NCBI GenBank assembly: GCA_937928735.1
Contig: CALFVF010000014.1
Coordinates: 33,020-97,019 of the forward strand
DNA from: an uncultured Verrucomicrobiales bacterium
GTDB lineage: Bacteria > Verrucomicrobiota > Verrucomicrobiia > Verrucomicrobiales > Akkermansiaceae
Length of the DNA stretch: 64,000 nt
Direction of reading: 5' to 3'
The notes beneath the pieces were generated by a model. That model did no database searches, was not told where the DNA came from, and saw only the letters and a program-made list of their open reading frames with translations. The translations under genes were made by a program, and so were the position numbers. Below are positions 43,183 to 52,074 of the stretch, one piece after another. How positions within the stretch are numbered: position 1 is the first letter of the stretch; every line of letters begins with the position of its first letter.

Positions 43183-44265
43183 ATGCGAGAAAAGGCGATC
43201 CAATTACTAACAAACTTGTGTGACTCTCATTCTATTTCTGGCTTTGAACATGAAGTAAGGGAGATATTTTTACGTGAGCTCGGTGAGCTCGAGGGCTCCA
43301 TTGACTGTGATCGCTTAGGTTCGATTTGTTACACCTCATCCTGGAAGGGGCCGAAGGTCTTGCTGACTGGGCACATGGATGAGGTGGGCTTTCGCGTGCA
43401 GAGCATCACGCCCGATGGCTTTCTGAAGTTTGTGACGATCGGTGGCTGGTGGCCGCATACACTACTCTCGCAGCGTGTGCATGTGCGTTTGCGCTGTGGA
43501 GAAAAGGTGCTGGGCGTGATTTCGAGCACGCCTCCCCATTTTTTACCAGAGTCTCAGCGCTCTTCAGTGCTCCCGATTGAGGCGATGTTTATTGATGTGG
43601 GGGCGCGGTCTCGCCTAGAAGTAGAAGAAGACCTTGGCATACGGATAGGTGATGCGATTGCACCTGCTGTGGAGTTTACAAAACTGGGGAAACAAGATCG
43701 ATTTCTCGCCAAAGCCTTTGATAACCGCGTGGGGATGGCCGCAGCGATTCAGACGATGCAGGAGCTAGAAAACGTGTGCTTGAGAAACCAGCTCATAGTG
43801 GCCGGGACTGTGCAAGAAGAGGTGGGTCTAAGAGGTGCCAAAACATTAGCGAAGCAGATACGACCAGATGTAGCGATTGTGTTAGAAGGGCCTCCTGCTG
43901 ATGACATTCCGGGATTTGGCGCTTCTGAACAGCAGGGCAAATTAGGAGGTGGTGTGCAAATCCGTCTTCATGATCCTACAGCGATGATGAATCCTAAGTT
44001 AGCAGAACTGGCGATTCGTGTCGCACGGTCACATTCGATTCCTTATCAAATTACAGTGAGAAAGAGCGGGGGGACGGATGCGGGGGCGCTGCACTTGGCC
44101 AATGAGGGTGTGCCCTGCATTGTGTTAGGCACTCCTGCGCGCTATATTCATTCTCATAATAGCGTGATACAGCTCTCTGACTACCTCGCTATGGTGGAGC
44201 TGAGTAAGGCGATTGCCCATGCTCTGGATGAAGAGACTGTCGCTGAGCTCACGCGTTTCCTCTAA
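43183..44265 (+). CDS. M42-family metallo-aminopeptidase
   Basis: 360 residues. VLLTGHMDEVGFRVQSITPD holds the first zinc ligands, KAFDNRVGMAAAIQTMQEL the bridging Asp, VQEEVGLRGAKTLAKQIRPD the catalytic glutamates, VVLEGPPADDIPG a further ligand, and SGGTDAGALHLANEGVPCIV plus SHNSVIQLSDY the last histidine. This is the TET-type glutamyl/leucyl aminopeptidase family, once misnamed endoglucanase. Cytoplasmic, likely a large oligomer degrading peptides. It is a single gene with 133 nt upstream of the start. Confidence 0.92.
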   Translation: MREKAIQLLTNLCDSHSISGFEHEVREIFLRELGELEGSIDCDRLGSICYTSSWKGPKVLLTGHMDEVGFRVQSITPDGFLKFVTIGGWWPHTLLSQRVHVRLRCGEKVLGVISSTPPHFLPESQRSSVLPIEAMFIDVGARSRLEVEEDLGIRIGDAIAPAVEFTKLGKQDRFLAKAFDNRVGMAAAIQTMQELENVCLRNQLIVAGTVQEEVGLRGAKTLAKQIRPDVAIVLEGPPADDIPGFGASEQQGKLGGGVQIRLHDPTAMMNPKLAELAIRVARSHSIPYQITVRKSGGTDAGALHLANEGVPCIVLGTPARYIHSHNSVIQLSDYLAMVELSKAIAHALDEETVAELTRFL

Positions 44266-44305
44266 GTGAGTGGAGTGAAAATGACTCCCAAAGAGATCTT
44301 TAGCG

Positions 44306-44572
44306 CTAGGAAGCTGGTTCTTCGGGGAGCTCTGGGAGCTGCTTGAGTAGTGCCTGGTAGCGCTCTACATCGAAGTCTCGTTTCTCCAAATACATGCGAT
44401 TGGACTCATCAGCGAGGCAGAGGGCAATCATGAGTTTCGCCTCATCAGACTCGATGTCTTCGCGCTCTACCAGACGCTGGTGAGTCTTGGCGACGTAGGG
44501 TGTGGCACTGGATTTGAGTTGTTCCTCAATGGCTGGGATGAGGGATTCTGCGAGAGATGGTTCGTCAAACAT
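44306..44572 (-). CDS. Small helical acidic protein, unknown
   Basis: 88 residues from the ATG at 44572; the frame extends to an ATG at 44617, but the extra His/Ser-rich leader looks non-coding. Predicted mostly helical, acidic, without membrane segments (DEPSLAESLIPAIEEQLKSS; IALCLADESNRMYLEKRDFD; RYQALLKQLPELPEEPAS). I recognise no domain. It is convergent with the M42 peptidase. A TATTCTAACA motif (44602-44611 on the complement) stands 30 nt upstream. Confidence 0.55.
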   Translation of the reverse strand: MFDEPSLAESLIPAIEEQLKSSATPYVAKTHQRLVEREDIESDEAKLMIALCLADESNRMYLEKRDFDVERYQALLKQLPELPEEPAS

Positions 44573-44683
44573 GGAGTGATGAGAAATAGGGTGTGAAATT
44601 ATGTTAGAATACGGCAAAGGAAATGAAAGGAAGGTATGATTTCAGCTCTACAGTCTAAATGCTTCTAGGCTTCTAGTAGGCTT

Positions 44684-45502
44684 CTAGGCGTCTGGCAGTG
44701 CTTCGTAGTGGAAGCGACCTTGGTTGATGGTGACAGTTTCGGTGTAGTTCGCCTCTCTAGCTAGAGCGATAGCTTTTGTGAAATCTCTGCCAACTTCTGA
44801 GGGCTTGTGCGCATCAGAGGAGATGATGAGAGGTACTCCCGCGTCACTAGCGAGTGTGAGAAAGTCGAGGTGTGGGTAGGCCTCTTGGCAGGGCTTATGC
44901 CAGCCCGCGGTATTGATTTCTATCGCGCAGCCGTGAGCAGCGATACTCTCTATAGCGGGTTCATAGAAACGGTGAAGATCACCTTCTGGGAAATGATTAA
45001 ATTTCTTAATCAGATCTGGATGGGCGAGGACATGAAAGAGCCCGCTTTCAGCCATGGCTGTGTAGGCCTTCCAGTAGGTTTCCCAAGCTTCTAAGACATT
45101 GGTTTCAGCCCAGCGGCCGATCCACGCAGGATTATCAAAGTCCCAGTTTTTCTGCGATGGATTCTGAAGGTAGTGAACAGAGCCAATGAGGTAGTCCCAG
45201 TCGTGATACTCCCTGAGTTCATGAATCCACGCTTCACAGCCAGTGAGCCAGTCGCACTCAAGGCCGCTGCGCACAGTGAGCTTATCCCCTGCGTGTGCTC
45301 TTGCGCGGGCGATCCAGTCGAGATACTTGGGGAGATCTTCCTTTAGCATCCGCCAGTCATCAAAGGGCTCAGGAAGGGCTGGTGCGTGATCAGAAATACC
45401 ATATTCGCTGACACCCGCGAGAATCGCTGCATCGATGTATTCTTCTGGTTCTCCCTCTGCGTGAAAACAAAGTGGCGTGTGGGTGTGATAATCTGCTGGC
45501 AC
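44684..45502 (-). CDS. PHP-family phosphatase, histidinol-phosphatase-like
   Basis: Polymerase-and-histidinol-phosphatase fold. The first metal motif is ADYHTHTPLCFHAEGEPEEY, followed by ILAGVSEYGISDHAPALPEP, LTVRSGLECDWLTGCEAWIH, YLIGSVHYLQ, HVLAHPDLIKKFNHF, CAIEINTAGWHKPCQEAYPH and PLIISSDAHKPSEVGRDFTK, that is, all nine expected ligands in order. Likely HisK-type histidinol-phosphatase, although no his genes are near. An ATG at 45634 would add 44 unrelated residues overlapping menH; a GTG at 45502, directly before PADYHTHT, gives 272 residues and is preferred. Confidence 0.88.
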   Translation of the reverse strand: MPADYHTHTPLCFHAEGEPEEYIDAAILAGVSEYGISDHAPALPEPFDDWRMLKEDLPKYLDWIARARAHAGDKLTVRSGLECDWLTGCEAWIHELREYHDWDYLIGSVHYLQNPSQKNWDFDNPAWIGRWAETNVLEAWETYWKAYTAMAESGLFHVLAHPDLIKKFNHFPEGDLHRFYEPAIESIAAHGCAIEINTAGWHKPCQEAYPHLDFLTLASDAGVPLIISSDAHKPSEVGRDFTKAIALAREANYTETVTINQGRFHYEALPDA

Positions 45503-45517
45503 AAGGGAAGTTTGAGC

Positions 45518-46387
45518 ATGGACAAAGAGGGATGGAAGCGCAAACTTGTCGACATGATATGGGCGCTGCACGGAGCTGTAGGGATGGCGGATGACTGGAA
45601 GCACTTTTCTGCACAGATGGCAGAACAAGGCCATCTCACTCGGCGTGTGGACTTGTGGCGCTTTCTTGCGTGCTGCCCGATGTCACTGAGAGAATTTGGC
45701 AAGGCTCTTAATGAAGAAGTCAGGCGTGTCGATAAAGCTCCCATTTTGCTGGGATATTCGATGGGTGCGCGCCTCGCTCTCCATGCCTTGCTGGAGGATG
45801 CCCGCCAGAGTGCTGAGTCTGGCGAGAGAGCTCTCTGGCAAGGGGCGATACTTGTCGCACCTCATACGGGTCTTAGAGAAGATCAGAAATTAGCGCGCCA
45901 AGTGCAGGATGCTGAGTGGGCGGCACTTGCTCTGCAAGGGGACTGGGAGACATTTCTAGAGCGCTGGAATGCTCAAGCTATCTTGCAGCCCAGTGGTTCC
46001 AAGCATTCTGATCATTCTAACGATTTTGATAGTACTGGTGAGAATAATCGAGGGGGAAATGTACCAGAGGAGGGTAGCATCCCTTGGGCAGATCGGCGTA
46101 GTTTGAAACCTCGCCGTCAGGCGGTGGCTCGATCATTCATGGATTGGTCGAGTGGGGTGCAGGATGATTTACGCAGTGAGCTACATTACATCCAAGCCAA
46201 ACTACTGTGGATGACCGGGGAAGAGGATAAGAAGTTCTCAAACATCGCCCAGCAGGCACTTGAGCTTCTGCCTAGTGCCCAGCATGTCACTATTCCTGCT
46301 TGTGGTCATAGAGTGCCGTGGGAGCAACCAGAGCGCTTTCGCCAAGAAGTGAGTCAGTGGCTAAGTAATAACCATTTTAGAGGATGA
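45518..46387 (+). CDS. menH: Alpha/beta hydrolase, MenH-like (SHCHC synthase)
   Basis: 289 residues from the ATG at 45518 (MDKEGWKRKLVDMIWALHGA); an ATG at 45554 is also possible. IWALHGAVGMADDWKHFSAQ is the oxyanion loop, PILLGYSMGARLALHALLED the G-x-S-x-G nucleophile elbow, LLWMTGEEDKKFSNIAQQAL the acid strand, and HVTIPACGHRVPWEQPERFR the catalytic His. A Ser/Asn/Asp-rich low-complexity stretch (about 165-195) interrupts the cap region. The position at the head of a run with menA, menC and menE, overlapping menA by 4 nt, is the main reason for calling MenH, which removes pyruvate from SEPHCHC. The start is only 15 nt from the divergent phosphatase start. Confidence 0.8.
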   Translation: MDKEGWKRKLVDMIWALHGAVGMADDWKHFSAQMAEQGHLTRRVDLWRFLACCPMSLREFGKALNEEVRRVDKAPILLGYSMGARLALHALLEDARQSAESGERALWQGAILVAPHTGLREDQKLARQVQDAEWAALALQGDWETFLERWNAQAILQPSGSKHSDHSNDFDSTGENNRGGNVPEEGSIPWADRRSLKPRRQAVARSFMDWSSGVQDDLRSELHYIQAKLLWMTGEEDKKFSNIAQQALELLPSAQHVTIPACGHRVPWEQPERFRQEVSQWLSNNHFRG

Positions 46388-47325
46388 GAGAGCAAGTATC
46401 AGAGAATGGATCAAAGGATTTATGGCGCTCTATAGTTCTTGCGGCACGTCCAAAGACTCTGCCAGCAGCCATTGTACCTGTGTGGCTAGGGAGTCTGTTA
46501 GCTTGGAAGCTCTCAGGGGAATTTGATCGTGAGAATGTCTATCTAGCCATTGCGACACTGATGGGAGCGGTGTGGATCCAGATCGCGACGAATTTCTTTA
46601 ATGATGCGATTGATGCCGATAAGGGTGCTGATACAGAGGCGAGACTGGGCCCGACTCGAGTGACTGCTTCGGGATTACTCTCACGGCGCGCTGTCTATGG
46701 TCTAGCAGCAGTGAGTCTGGGGACAGCGGTGTGTTGTGGGGCGTATTTGTTCTGGCACTGTGGCTGGCCTATTGTGCTGATAGGGATTCCAGCTTTGTAT
46801 TTCTGCTACGGCTATACGGGCGGGCCGATTCCATTAGCCTATTGTGGTCTGGGAGAGCTCTTTGTGATTCTCTGGTTTGGTTTGATTGCCGTGTTAGGCA
46901 CAGTTTTTGTGCATCTAGGAGAGTGGCGCATAGAAGCCCTCTTGTTAGGGTCTCAGGTAGGGCTCTTGTCGACAGTGCTTATTTCTGTGAACAACTTGCG
47001 TGATGTAGAGGAAGACACTGGTAATGCGAAGCGCACTCTGGCGGTGAAATTAGGTGTCACTGCTGCGCGCTGGATCATCACGCTAGAAGTTATTCTGGCC
47101 TATTTGCTGGGAATTTTCTGGCTGAGAATAGAGAGTTTGGGAGGTTCGGGAGAAGCTGGGATGGGCGACCTGATGTTCTACCCACTGCCTGCGAGTGTGC
47201 TTGGAGGGGTGATTCTGTATGGTGTCTGGAAGCTTCCACCCTCTGAGCGCTATAATCGCCTATTAGCTGTGGGGGGGATGCAGCTTCTCTTGTATGGAGT
47301 TCTTTTTACTGTAGCTTGTTTTTAA
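46384..47325 (+). CDS. menA: 1,4-dihydroxy-2-naphthoate polyprenyltransferase
   Basis: Integral membrane enzyme of the UbiA family attaching the polyprenyl chain to DHNA, giving demethylmenaquinone. 313 residues, about eight or nine helices. AARPKTLPAAIVPVWLGSLL is the MenA opening; IATNFFNDAIDADKGADTEA holds the first NDxxD-type motif (NFFNDAIDADKG), followed by RLGPTRVTASGLLS. ISVNNLRDVEEDTGNAKRTL is the second aspartate-rich motif. Overlap with menH is ATGA; menC follows after 7 nt. Confidence 0.95.
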   Translation: MREQVSENGSKDLWRSIVLAARPKTLPAAIVPVWLGSLLAWKLSGEFDRENVYLAIATLMGAVWIQIATNFFNDAIDADKGADTEARLGPTRVTASGLLSRRAVYGLAAVSLGTAVCCGAYLFWHCGWPIVLIGIPALYFCYGYTGGPIPLAYCGLGELFVILWFGLIAVLGTVFVHLGEWRIEALLLGSQVGLLSTVLISVNNLRDVEEDTGNAKRTLAVKLGVTAARWIITLEVILAYLLGIFWLRIESLGGSGEAGMGDLMFYPLPASVLGGVILYGVWKLPPSERYNRLLAVGGMQLLLYGVLFTVACF

Positions 47326-47332
47326 AATTGGA

Positions 47333-48352
47333 ATGAAGAGTGAAAGACAGCATCAAGAGTATCAGAATGTCTGGTACCACCCCTATAGCCTGCATAGTCA
47401 GCAGGGACTTAATGCGCGCTCACAGCGCAGAGAGCATAGCGGGTTTTTAATCAAATTGGAATTTGAGAAGGGGGTCTATGGCTACGGCTGTGTGCATCCA
47501 TGGCCTGAGCTTGGTGACCCGAGTGGCGAAGCATGCCTAAAACTTTTAGTAGAGGGCGGGGAGAATGCTCTCCTACGCGCGGCGAAAGATTGTGCGCAGG
47601 TGGATGCAGAAGCTCGCAAGAATGGGGTGAGTGCTTTTGAGCGCCTCGCAGTGCCTCTGAGTCATGCGACTATTGTTGGACGTGGTGAGGGTATGGTGCA
47701 GGCAGTGGATGATGCGGTTGCTCTCGGGTTTTCTTGTATCAAGGTGAAAATGGTGGGCGCTGATGATGAATTAAAGAGTCTAGAGCATGTGCATAGGTGC
47801 TACCCTGATCTTATGCTGCGCCTGGACTTCAATCACTGTCTGTCTGGTGGGCAAGTGCTGAAATTGTTAGGAAATATGAGTGAGAGTCTACTCAGGCGTA
47901 TCGACTTCCTAGAAGACCCTTGTTTAGAGAAGGAAGAGAAAGAAGAGAGCTGGGAGGATATTCGCGCACGCTACGGGATTGGTGTCGCTATAGATAGGTG
48001 CTTAGCGGACTGGCAGGAGTCTGGGAGCTCCTTTGATGTCTCTGTGGTGAAGCCAGCTATTGATAGGGTCGAGCCACTTATGCTAAACGCGCAGAGGCAG
48101 GCGCGACGAGTTGTTTTTACTAGTTACATGGATCACCCACTGGGGCAGGCCTTTGCGGCATGGTGCGCGGGAGTGGCCAATGAGAGATACCATGGAATTG
48201 TCGATATCTGTGGACTGATGACGCATGGTTTATACGAGGCGAATGCCTTTTCTGAGCAACTTGGTAAGGTGAGTCCAGAGTGGGGTCACGAGCAGGGGAC
48301 GGGTCTAGGGTTTGATGAATTACTAGAAGGTATAAAGTGGAACAATATCTAA
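47333..48352 (+). CDS. menC: o-Succinylbenzoate synthase
   Basis: Enolase-superfamily dehydratase converting SHCHC to o-succinylbenzoate. 339 residues. FSCIKVKMVG has the K-x-K acid/base pair; LMLRLDFNHCLSGGQVLKLL, RRIDFLEDPCLEKEEKEESW and GVAIDRCLADWQ supply the three metal ligands (Asp, Glu, Asp), and DVSVVKPAID the second catalytic lysine. The C-terminal FTSYMDHPLGQAFAAWCAGV is usual. Divergent in overall sequence, but the men context settles the call. It overlaps menE by 16 nt. Confidence 0.9.
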   Translation: MKSERQHQEYQNVWYHPYSLHSQQGLNARSQRREHSGFLIKLEFEKGVYGYGCVHPWPELGDPSGEACLKLLVEGGENALLRAAKDCAQVDAEARKNGVSAFERLAVPLSHATIVGRGEGMVQAVDDAVALGFSCIKVKMVGADDELKSLEHVHRCYPDLMLRLDFNHCLSGGQVLKLLGNMSESLLRRIDFLEDPCLEKEEKEESWEDIRARYGIGVAIDRCLADWQESGSSFDVSVVKPAIDRVEPLMLNAQRQARRVVFTSYMDHPLGQAFAAWCAGVANERYHGIVDICGLMTHGLYEANAFSEQLGKVSPEWGHEQGTGLGFDELLEGIKWNNI

Positions 48353-49431
48353 CAAAATTATTTTGGCAGTCTCAAGAGCCTCTTGTTCTGCGTAATGAGC
48401 GCCGCACAAGTCAGCTGGATGGTTTAGAGGAATTCGCGAATCAGGAGAGTAGATTGCTAGGCCATCTGTTATTTGCGACCTCAGGGAGCTCAGGAGAGGC
48501 GAAGTGGGTGGCTCTGAGTAAAGAGGCTCTGCTATCCTCGGCGAGAAAGGTTTGTGAGTATTTTCAGATTCACAGTGAAGATCGACTTGGTCTGGTGCTG
48601 CCGCTGTATCATGTCGGTGGGTTTGGGTTACTAGCGAGAGCGTATGTGTCTGGTGCAACGTGTCGATTATGGGAAAATGATTGGAGTGCAGTTGAGGTGA
48701 TACACTGGCTAGAAAATCAGCAAGTCACCATCACTTCTATGGTGCCCGCACAGGTGCTTGATCTCTGTAATGCTGGTGTGCAGCCTCCAAGTTGCCTGCG
48801 AGCACTTGTGGTGGGTGGCGGATATTTAGAAGAAGATGTGCTTGAGAGGATGAAGGAGAGAAACTGGCCGGTGTATGTCTCCTATGGACAGACAGAAGCG
48901 AGTTCTCAAATTGCCACTGGGAAAGACGACTGGATGGATATTCTCGATGGTATCGAAGTAAGAAGTTCTGAGGACGGGTGTCTAGAGTGGCGGGGATCTA
49001 ATTCATTTTCTGGGTATGTTAGAAAGAAGAATCAAGAATGGAGCTTTGACCCTGTGAGTGCAGGCTCTTGGGTGAAAACTCAAGATGTGGTGGAACTCTC
49101 AGGTCGCAAGCTTCGTTTCCTTAGTAGAAAAGACAGAGTCGTGAAGGTGTTAGGGGAGTTAGTCGATGTCGACCAGCTGGAGCGGGAACTGAGAGAAGAA
49201 TCAGGAGTAGCGATAAAGATCGTCACTCTAGCGGATAAGAGGCGAGGTGTGCGACTCGTGCCAGTGGTGGAACAGAGTCAACTAGACAGCGGGGTGTTTG
49301 AAAACCTGAGAGTGAGAAGTGGTGTAGAACGCCTAGAGCCATTCTGCCGAATTAAGAAATTCCCACGCACTGAGCTAGGTAAGGTCTCACTGATGGAGTT
49401 AGAGGGAATGGTGAAAGAAGTTCTCGGGTAA
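48337..49431 (+). CDS. menE: o-Succinylbenzoate-CoA ligase, short form
   Basis: Adenylate-forming enzyme giving OSB-CoA. At 364 residues it is shorter than the usual 450-490, because the region before the P-loop-like LLFATSGSSGEAKWVALSKE is reduced to about 45 residues. LVLPLYHVGGFGLLARAYVS, YVSYGQTEASSQIATG (usual Y-G-x-T-E), VELSGRKLRFLSRKDRVVKV (hinge region) and IKKFPRTELGKVSLMELE (catalytic Lys region) are present. It starts at a GTG with AGAAGG just upstream, within menC. menD, menF and menB are not in the window. Confidence 0.9.
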   Translation: MEQYLTKLFWQSQEPLVLRNERRTSQLDGLEEFANQESRLLGHLLFATSGSSGEAKWVALSKEALLSSARKVCEYFQIHSEDRLGLVLPLYHVGGFGLLARAYVSGATCRLWENDWSAVEVIHWLENQQVTITSMVPAQVLDLCNAGVQPPSCLRALVVGGGYLEEDVLERMKERNWPVYVSYGQTEASSQIATGKDDWMDILDGIEVRSSEDGCLEWRGSNSFSGYVRKKNQEWSFDPVSAGSWVKTQDVVELSGRKLRFLSRKDRVVKVLGELVDVDQLERELREESGVAIKIVTLADKRRGVRLVPVVEQSQLDSGVFENLRVRSGVERLEPFCRIKKFPRTELGKVSLMELEGMVKEVLG

Positions 49432-49457
49432 GAAGTTTTTTTTAAATCACCCTAGCT

Positions 49458-51971
49458 CTAGCGCACAATCGTCGCTTTTGGTGGTTTGCGAAAGAGTGGG
49501 TGATCTTTGGGCGGAGCTTTAAAGGGGGCGGGAGCCCATGAGGCATCACTGATTTTTCCAGTGCCTCGGTACTGGAAGAGTGTGTCTGTGAAAGGGCGAA
49601 GTGGTAGTGCGATGAAACCTATCAGACCTCGAATATTCATCTGGGCGGTCACATCAATGGTCTCACGATTAAGGTCAATGGAGCCGTGTCCTGTGAAGTT
49701 CATGGAAGTGGTGTGCGAGGTGAAGTCATTGGTGTAAATCACGCCATTTCGGATGATGAAGCTGCAGGAGGCATCTTTTGCTCGTTCGTGTAGAACTCGT
49801 TTGTTGCCGATGATTCTCCCCAAGGTTTGGCCTATGAGCGGTGAGAGAGGGCCAAGTACGGGAACATCAAAGAGAGTGCCTCGCTTCAGCGATATAGTGC
49901 CGGATTTTGCATTGAAGGAGGAGAGTTGGTTGCTCTTTCCAGAGAAGTAGAGATTGCCAATGAGCGTGCCTTTGTTTTTTTTCTCAGAAAACTGATAGGT
50001 GCGGTTGAGGGAATTAAGCGGGATTTCTGTCCATTTTAGGAAGCCACTATAGGACTGATCCCCAAGGCCGACTTTGAGGTTTCCAGAGATAGGGCCATCA
50101 AAAGCGCGAAAACTCAGTGTCGGTAAGTGGACATGTCGTTTAGAGATTTTAATTTTTGTATTTAGATTCGTGAGGGCGACATCTCGTTTGAGAAAGTGGT
50201 AGTAAACTGTGTCAGGTGAGCTGACTTCAACTGATAGGCCTGTCGTGCGCGAACTATGACGCAGGGCGACATTTCCAGAGGCAGAGATGGTGGGTGGGCG
50301 CGTGAATTTGTACTGCTCGATATGATCTGCAATACTTTTTTGGAAGAGAGCAACAAAGGGGGCTGGCCAGAATTTGCCAGTGATAGAGTGGATACTGACA
50401 TTTTTATCTGTACGATCAAATTCGATTTCTTTGATCTTAGCTGTGCCAGAATTAGGGCCTTTGTGTTTCTTTCGGAGAGTGTAGTCGGAGTAGTCGAAGG
50501 TGGCTTCGATATTCTGGTACTTAGAGAGTAGCGAGTTTAGTGTGATTTCACTTTTGAGCCTATTGAGAGGGACGCCATTAAAGGCAAAGTTAGTCACATC
50601 GAGATGCCCTTTTGTGGACCAGTCTGTGACATCAGATCGATTCATGGTGCCTTCTAGTGTTAGAGTCACAGCGCTACGATCTTCGTCAAAAGAGCAGCGC
50701 TCTAGAGTCCTCATGATTGGAGTGCCTTCCAAGAATGGCTGATAGGTAAAGATCGGCAGATCTGAATTGACCTTATAGCGTATGATATTGGCTTGGTAGA
50801 GGAGTTTGCCTTGGAGAGCTTTTTCACCGATTGTGACTGTTAGATTATCTAGGAAGAGATCGCTATTGGTGTAGGAGAATGCGGTGTTGAGAGAGTCGAA
50901 GCGCTTACCTAGGTAGCGGAAGTCTTTACCTACTAGGGTGCCCATGAGGTGGAGTCGTCCCTCGATGTCTTCTTTCCCCTCGATATCTTTCTTTGGCTGT
51001 TGGAAGTCACCTTTCGCTATGATGGTGTGCTGGCCTGTAATTTGGAGTTTCGAGAGGAGTTGTTTTTGGGTGAATGTTCGGTAGGCGCGCTGGAAGTCAA
51101 TAGAGCTCTGAATTTCAAAGCGGCCATCACCAGCATTGGGTAAGTAATCTCCTTTTCCCGTCAGTTTGCCGATATTGTCGCTAAGCTGAATCTTATCGAG
51201 AGTGAGTGTGCCGTGTTGGAAGTCGCCAGCGAGGGCGACATCACTGAGGCGAAATCCTTTATGCTGAATCTCAGGGATTTGCACTTGGAATCCAGTGCGA
51301 AATGTAGCGGGATCATTGAAGGCGCCCTCTAGATTGAGCTGTAGCTTGGGAGGGGCTTCGCTTTGCCAGTCCCACTGGGCGAGATGCTGGAGCACTTTTT
51401 TATAGTCAGCTTCTAGATTCCATTCTTCTTCGGGCTTGTCGGGGTCTTTTTTGATATCAGGACCTTTCCAGACGTGGCCTTGGATAGAGATGTCAATTCC
51501 TTGCCAAGTGGCCTGTAAATTACTGGTTTCAAGACTATGTTTACTGGGGAAGTAGAATTCTCCAGAGAAGTTAGAGATTTCAACTTTAAGGCCATCTGGT
51601 TTGGTGTAATCAATGGGTAAGTGCAAGTCTGCGTCTTGAAGCGCGACTTTATTCACCTTGAGCTTACCTCGGATGAATTTCGTCCGATCCACATCAATGA
51701 CTAAGTGTGGCAGAGTGGCCAGAGGGTCATTTCTCTCTGCGGTCGTGTATAAATTCACTTGTTTCGCAGTCAGACCATTGGTGAAATCATAAGTAAGATC
51801 TTCAAAAGAAACGTAAAATCCGTATCGCTCAAGCTCGAAGGAAATCCGATCTCTAGCGTCTTGGTTTAAGCCAACTTGGCTAAGATAGACAATGCCGGAT
51901 ACAATCAAGGCTGTTAGCAGCGCGATAGTCACCAGTAGAGTGATTCTTAATCTGTTCCATAATTTACGCAT
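49458..51971 (-). CDS. AsmA/DUF3971-like large envelope protein
   Basis: 837 residues anchored by one N-terminal helix (ITLLVTIALLTALIVSGIVYL); the rest is predicted periplasmic. RISFELERYGFYVSFEDLTY and VALQDADLHLPIDYTKPDGL are typical of AsmA-type N-termini, and the C-terminal block from GTISLKRGTLFDVPVLGPLS to GHGSIDLNRETIDVTAQMNI is the AsmA-like C-terminal domain. The middle consists of many short beta strands, as expected of a repeating beta-groove bridge for lipid transfer between membranes. A TamB/YhdP-type phospholipid transport role is inferred from the family. Convergent with menE, 26 nt apart, and divergent from the helicase. Confidence 0.82.
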   Translation of the reverse strand: MRKLWNRLRITLLVTIALLTALIVSGIVYLSQVGLNQDARDRISFELERYGFYVSFEDLTYDFTNGLTAKQVNLYTTAERNDPLATLPHLVIDVDRTKFIRGKLKVNKVALQDADLHLPIDYTKPDGLKVEISNFSGEFYFPSKHSLETSNLQATWQGIDISIQGHVWKGPDIKKDPDKPEEEWNLEADYKKVLQHLAQWDWQSEAPPKLQLNLEGAFNDPATFRTGFQVQIPEIQHKGFRLSDVALAGDFQHGTLTLDKIQLSDNIGKLTGKGDYLPNAGDGRFEIQSSIDFQRAYRTFTQKQLLSKLQITGQHTIIAKGDFQQPKKDIEGKEDIEGRLHLMGTLVGKDFRYLGKRFDSLNTAFSYTNSDLFLDNLTVTIGEKALQGKLLYQANIIRYKVNSDLPIFTYQPFLEGTPIMRTLERCSFDEDRSAVTLTLEGTMNRSDVTDWSTKGHLDVTNFAFNGVPLNRLKSEITLNSLLSKYQNIEATFDYSDYTLRKKHKGPNSGTAKIKEIEFDRTDKNVSIHSITGKFWPAPFVALFQKSIADHIEQYKFTRPPTISASGNVALRHSSRTTGLSVEVSSPDTVYYHFLKRDVALTNLNTKIKISKRHVHLPTLSFRAFDGPISGNLKVGLGDQSYSGFLKWTEIPLNSLNRTYQFSEKKNKGTLIGNLYFSGKSNQLSSFNAKSGTISLKRGTLFDVPVLGPLSPLIGQTLGRIIGNKRVLHERAKDASCSFIIRNGVIYTNDFTSHTTSMNFTGHGSIDLNRETIDVTAQMNIRGLIGFIALPLRPFTDTLFQYRGTGKISDASWAPAPFKAPPKDHPLFRKPPKATIVR

Positions 51972-52074
51972 AGTGTCACTGTGTCTAGATCAGACTACAG
52001 AGTATCTGGGATTATTCAACTGTGTTCACCAAGAGCTTGCAGTGGAGAGGTTTTTCTGACTTTCTGAGCATCTC

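Noticed and set aside
44684..46387. The 250-bp head-to-head gene overlap implied by the longest frames (45634 and 45386)
   Set aside because: The extra N-terminal residues in both proteins do not resemble their families, and conserved domains start right after the later GTG (45502) and ATG (45518).
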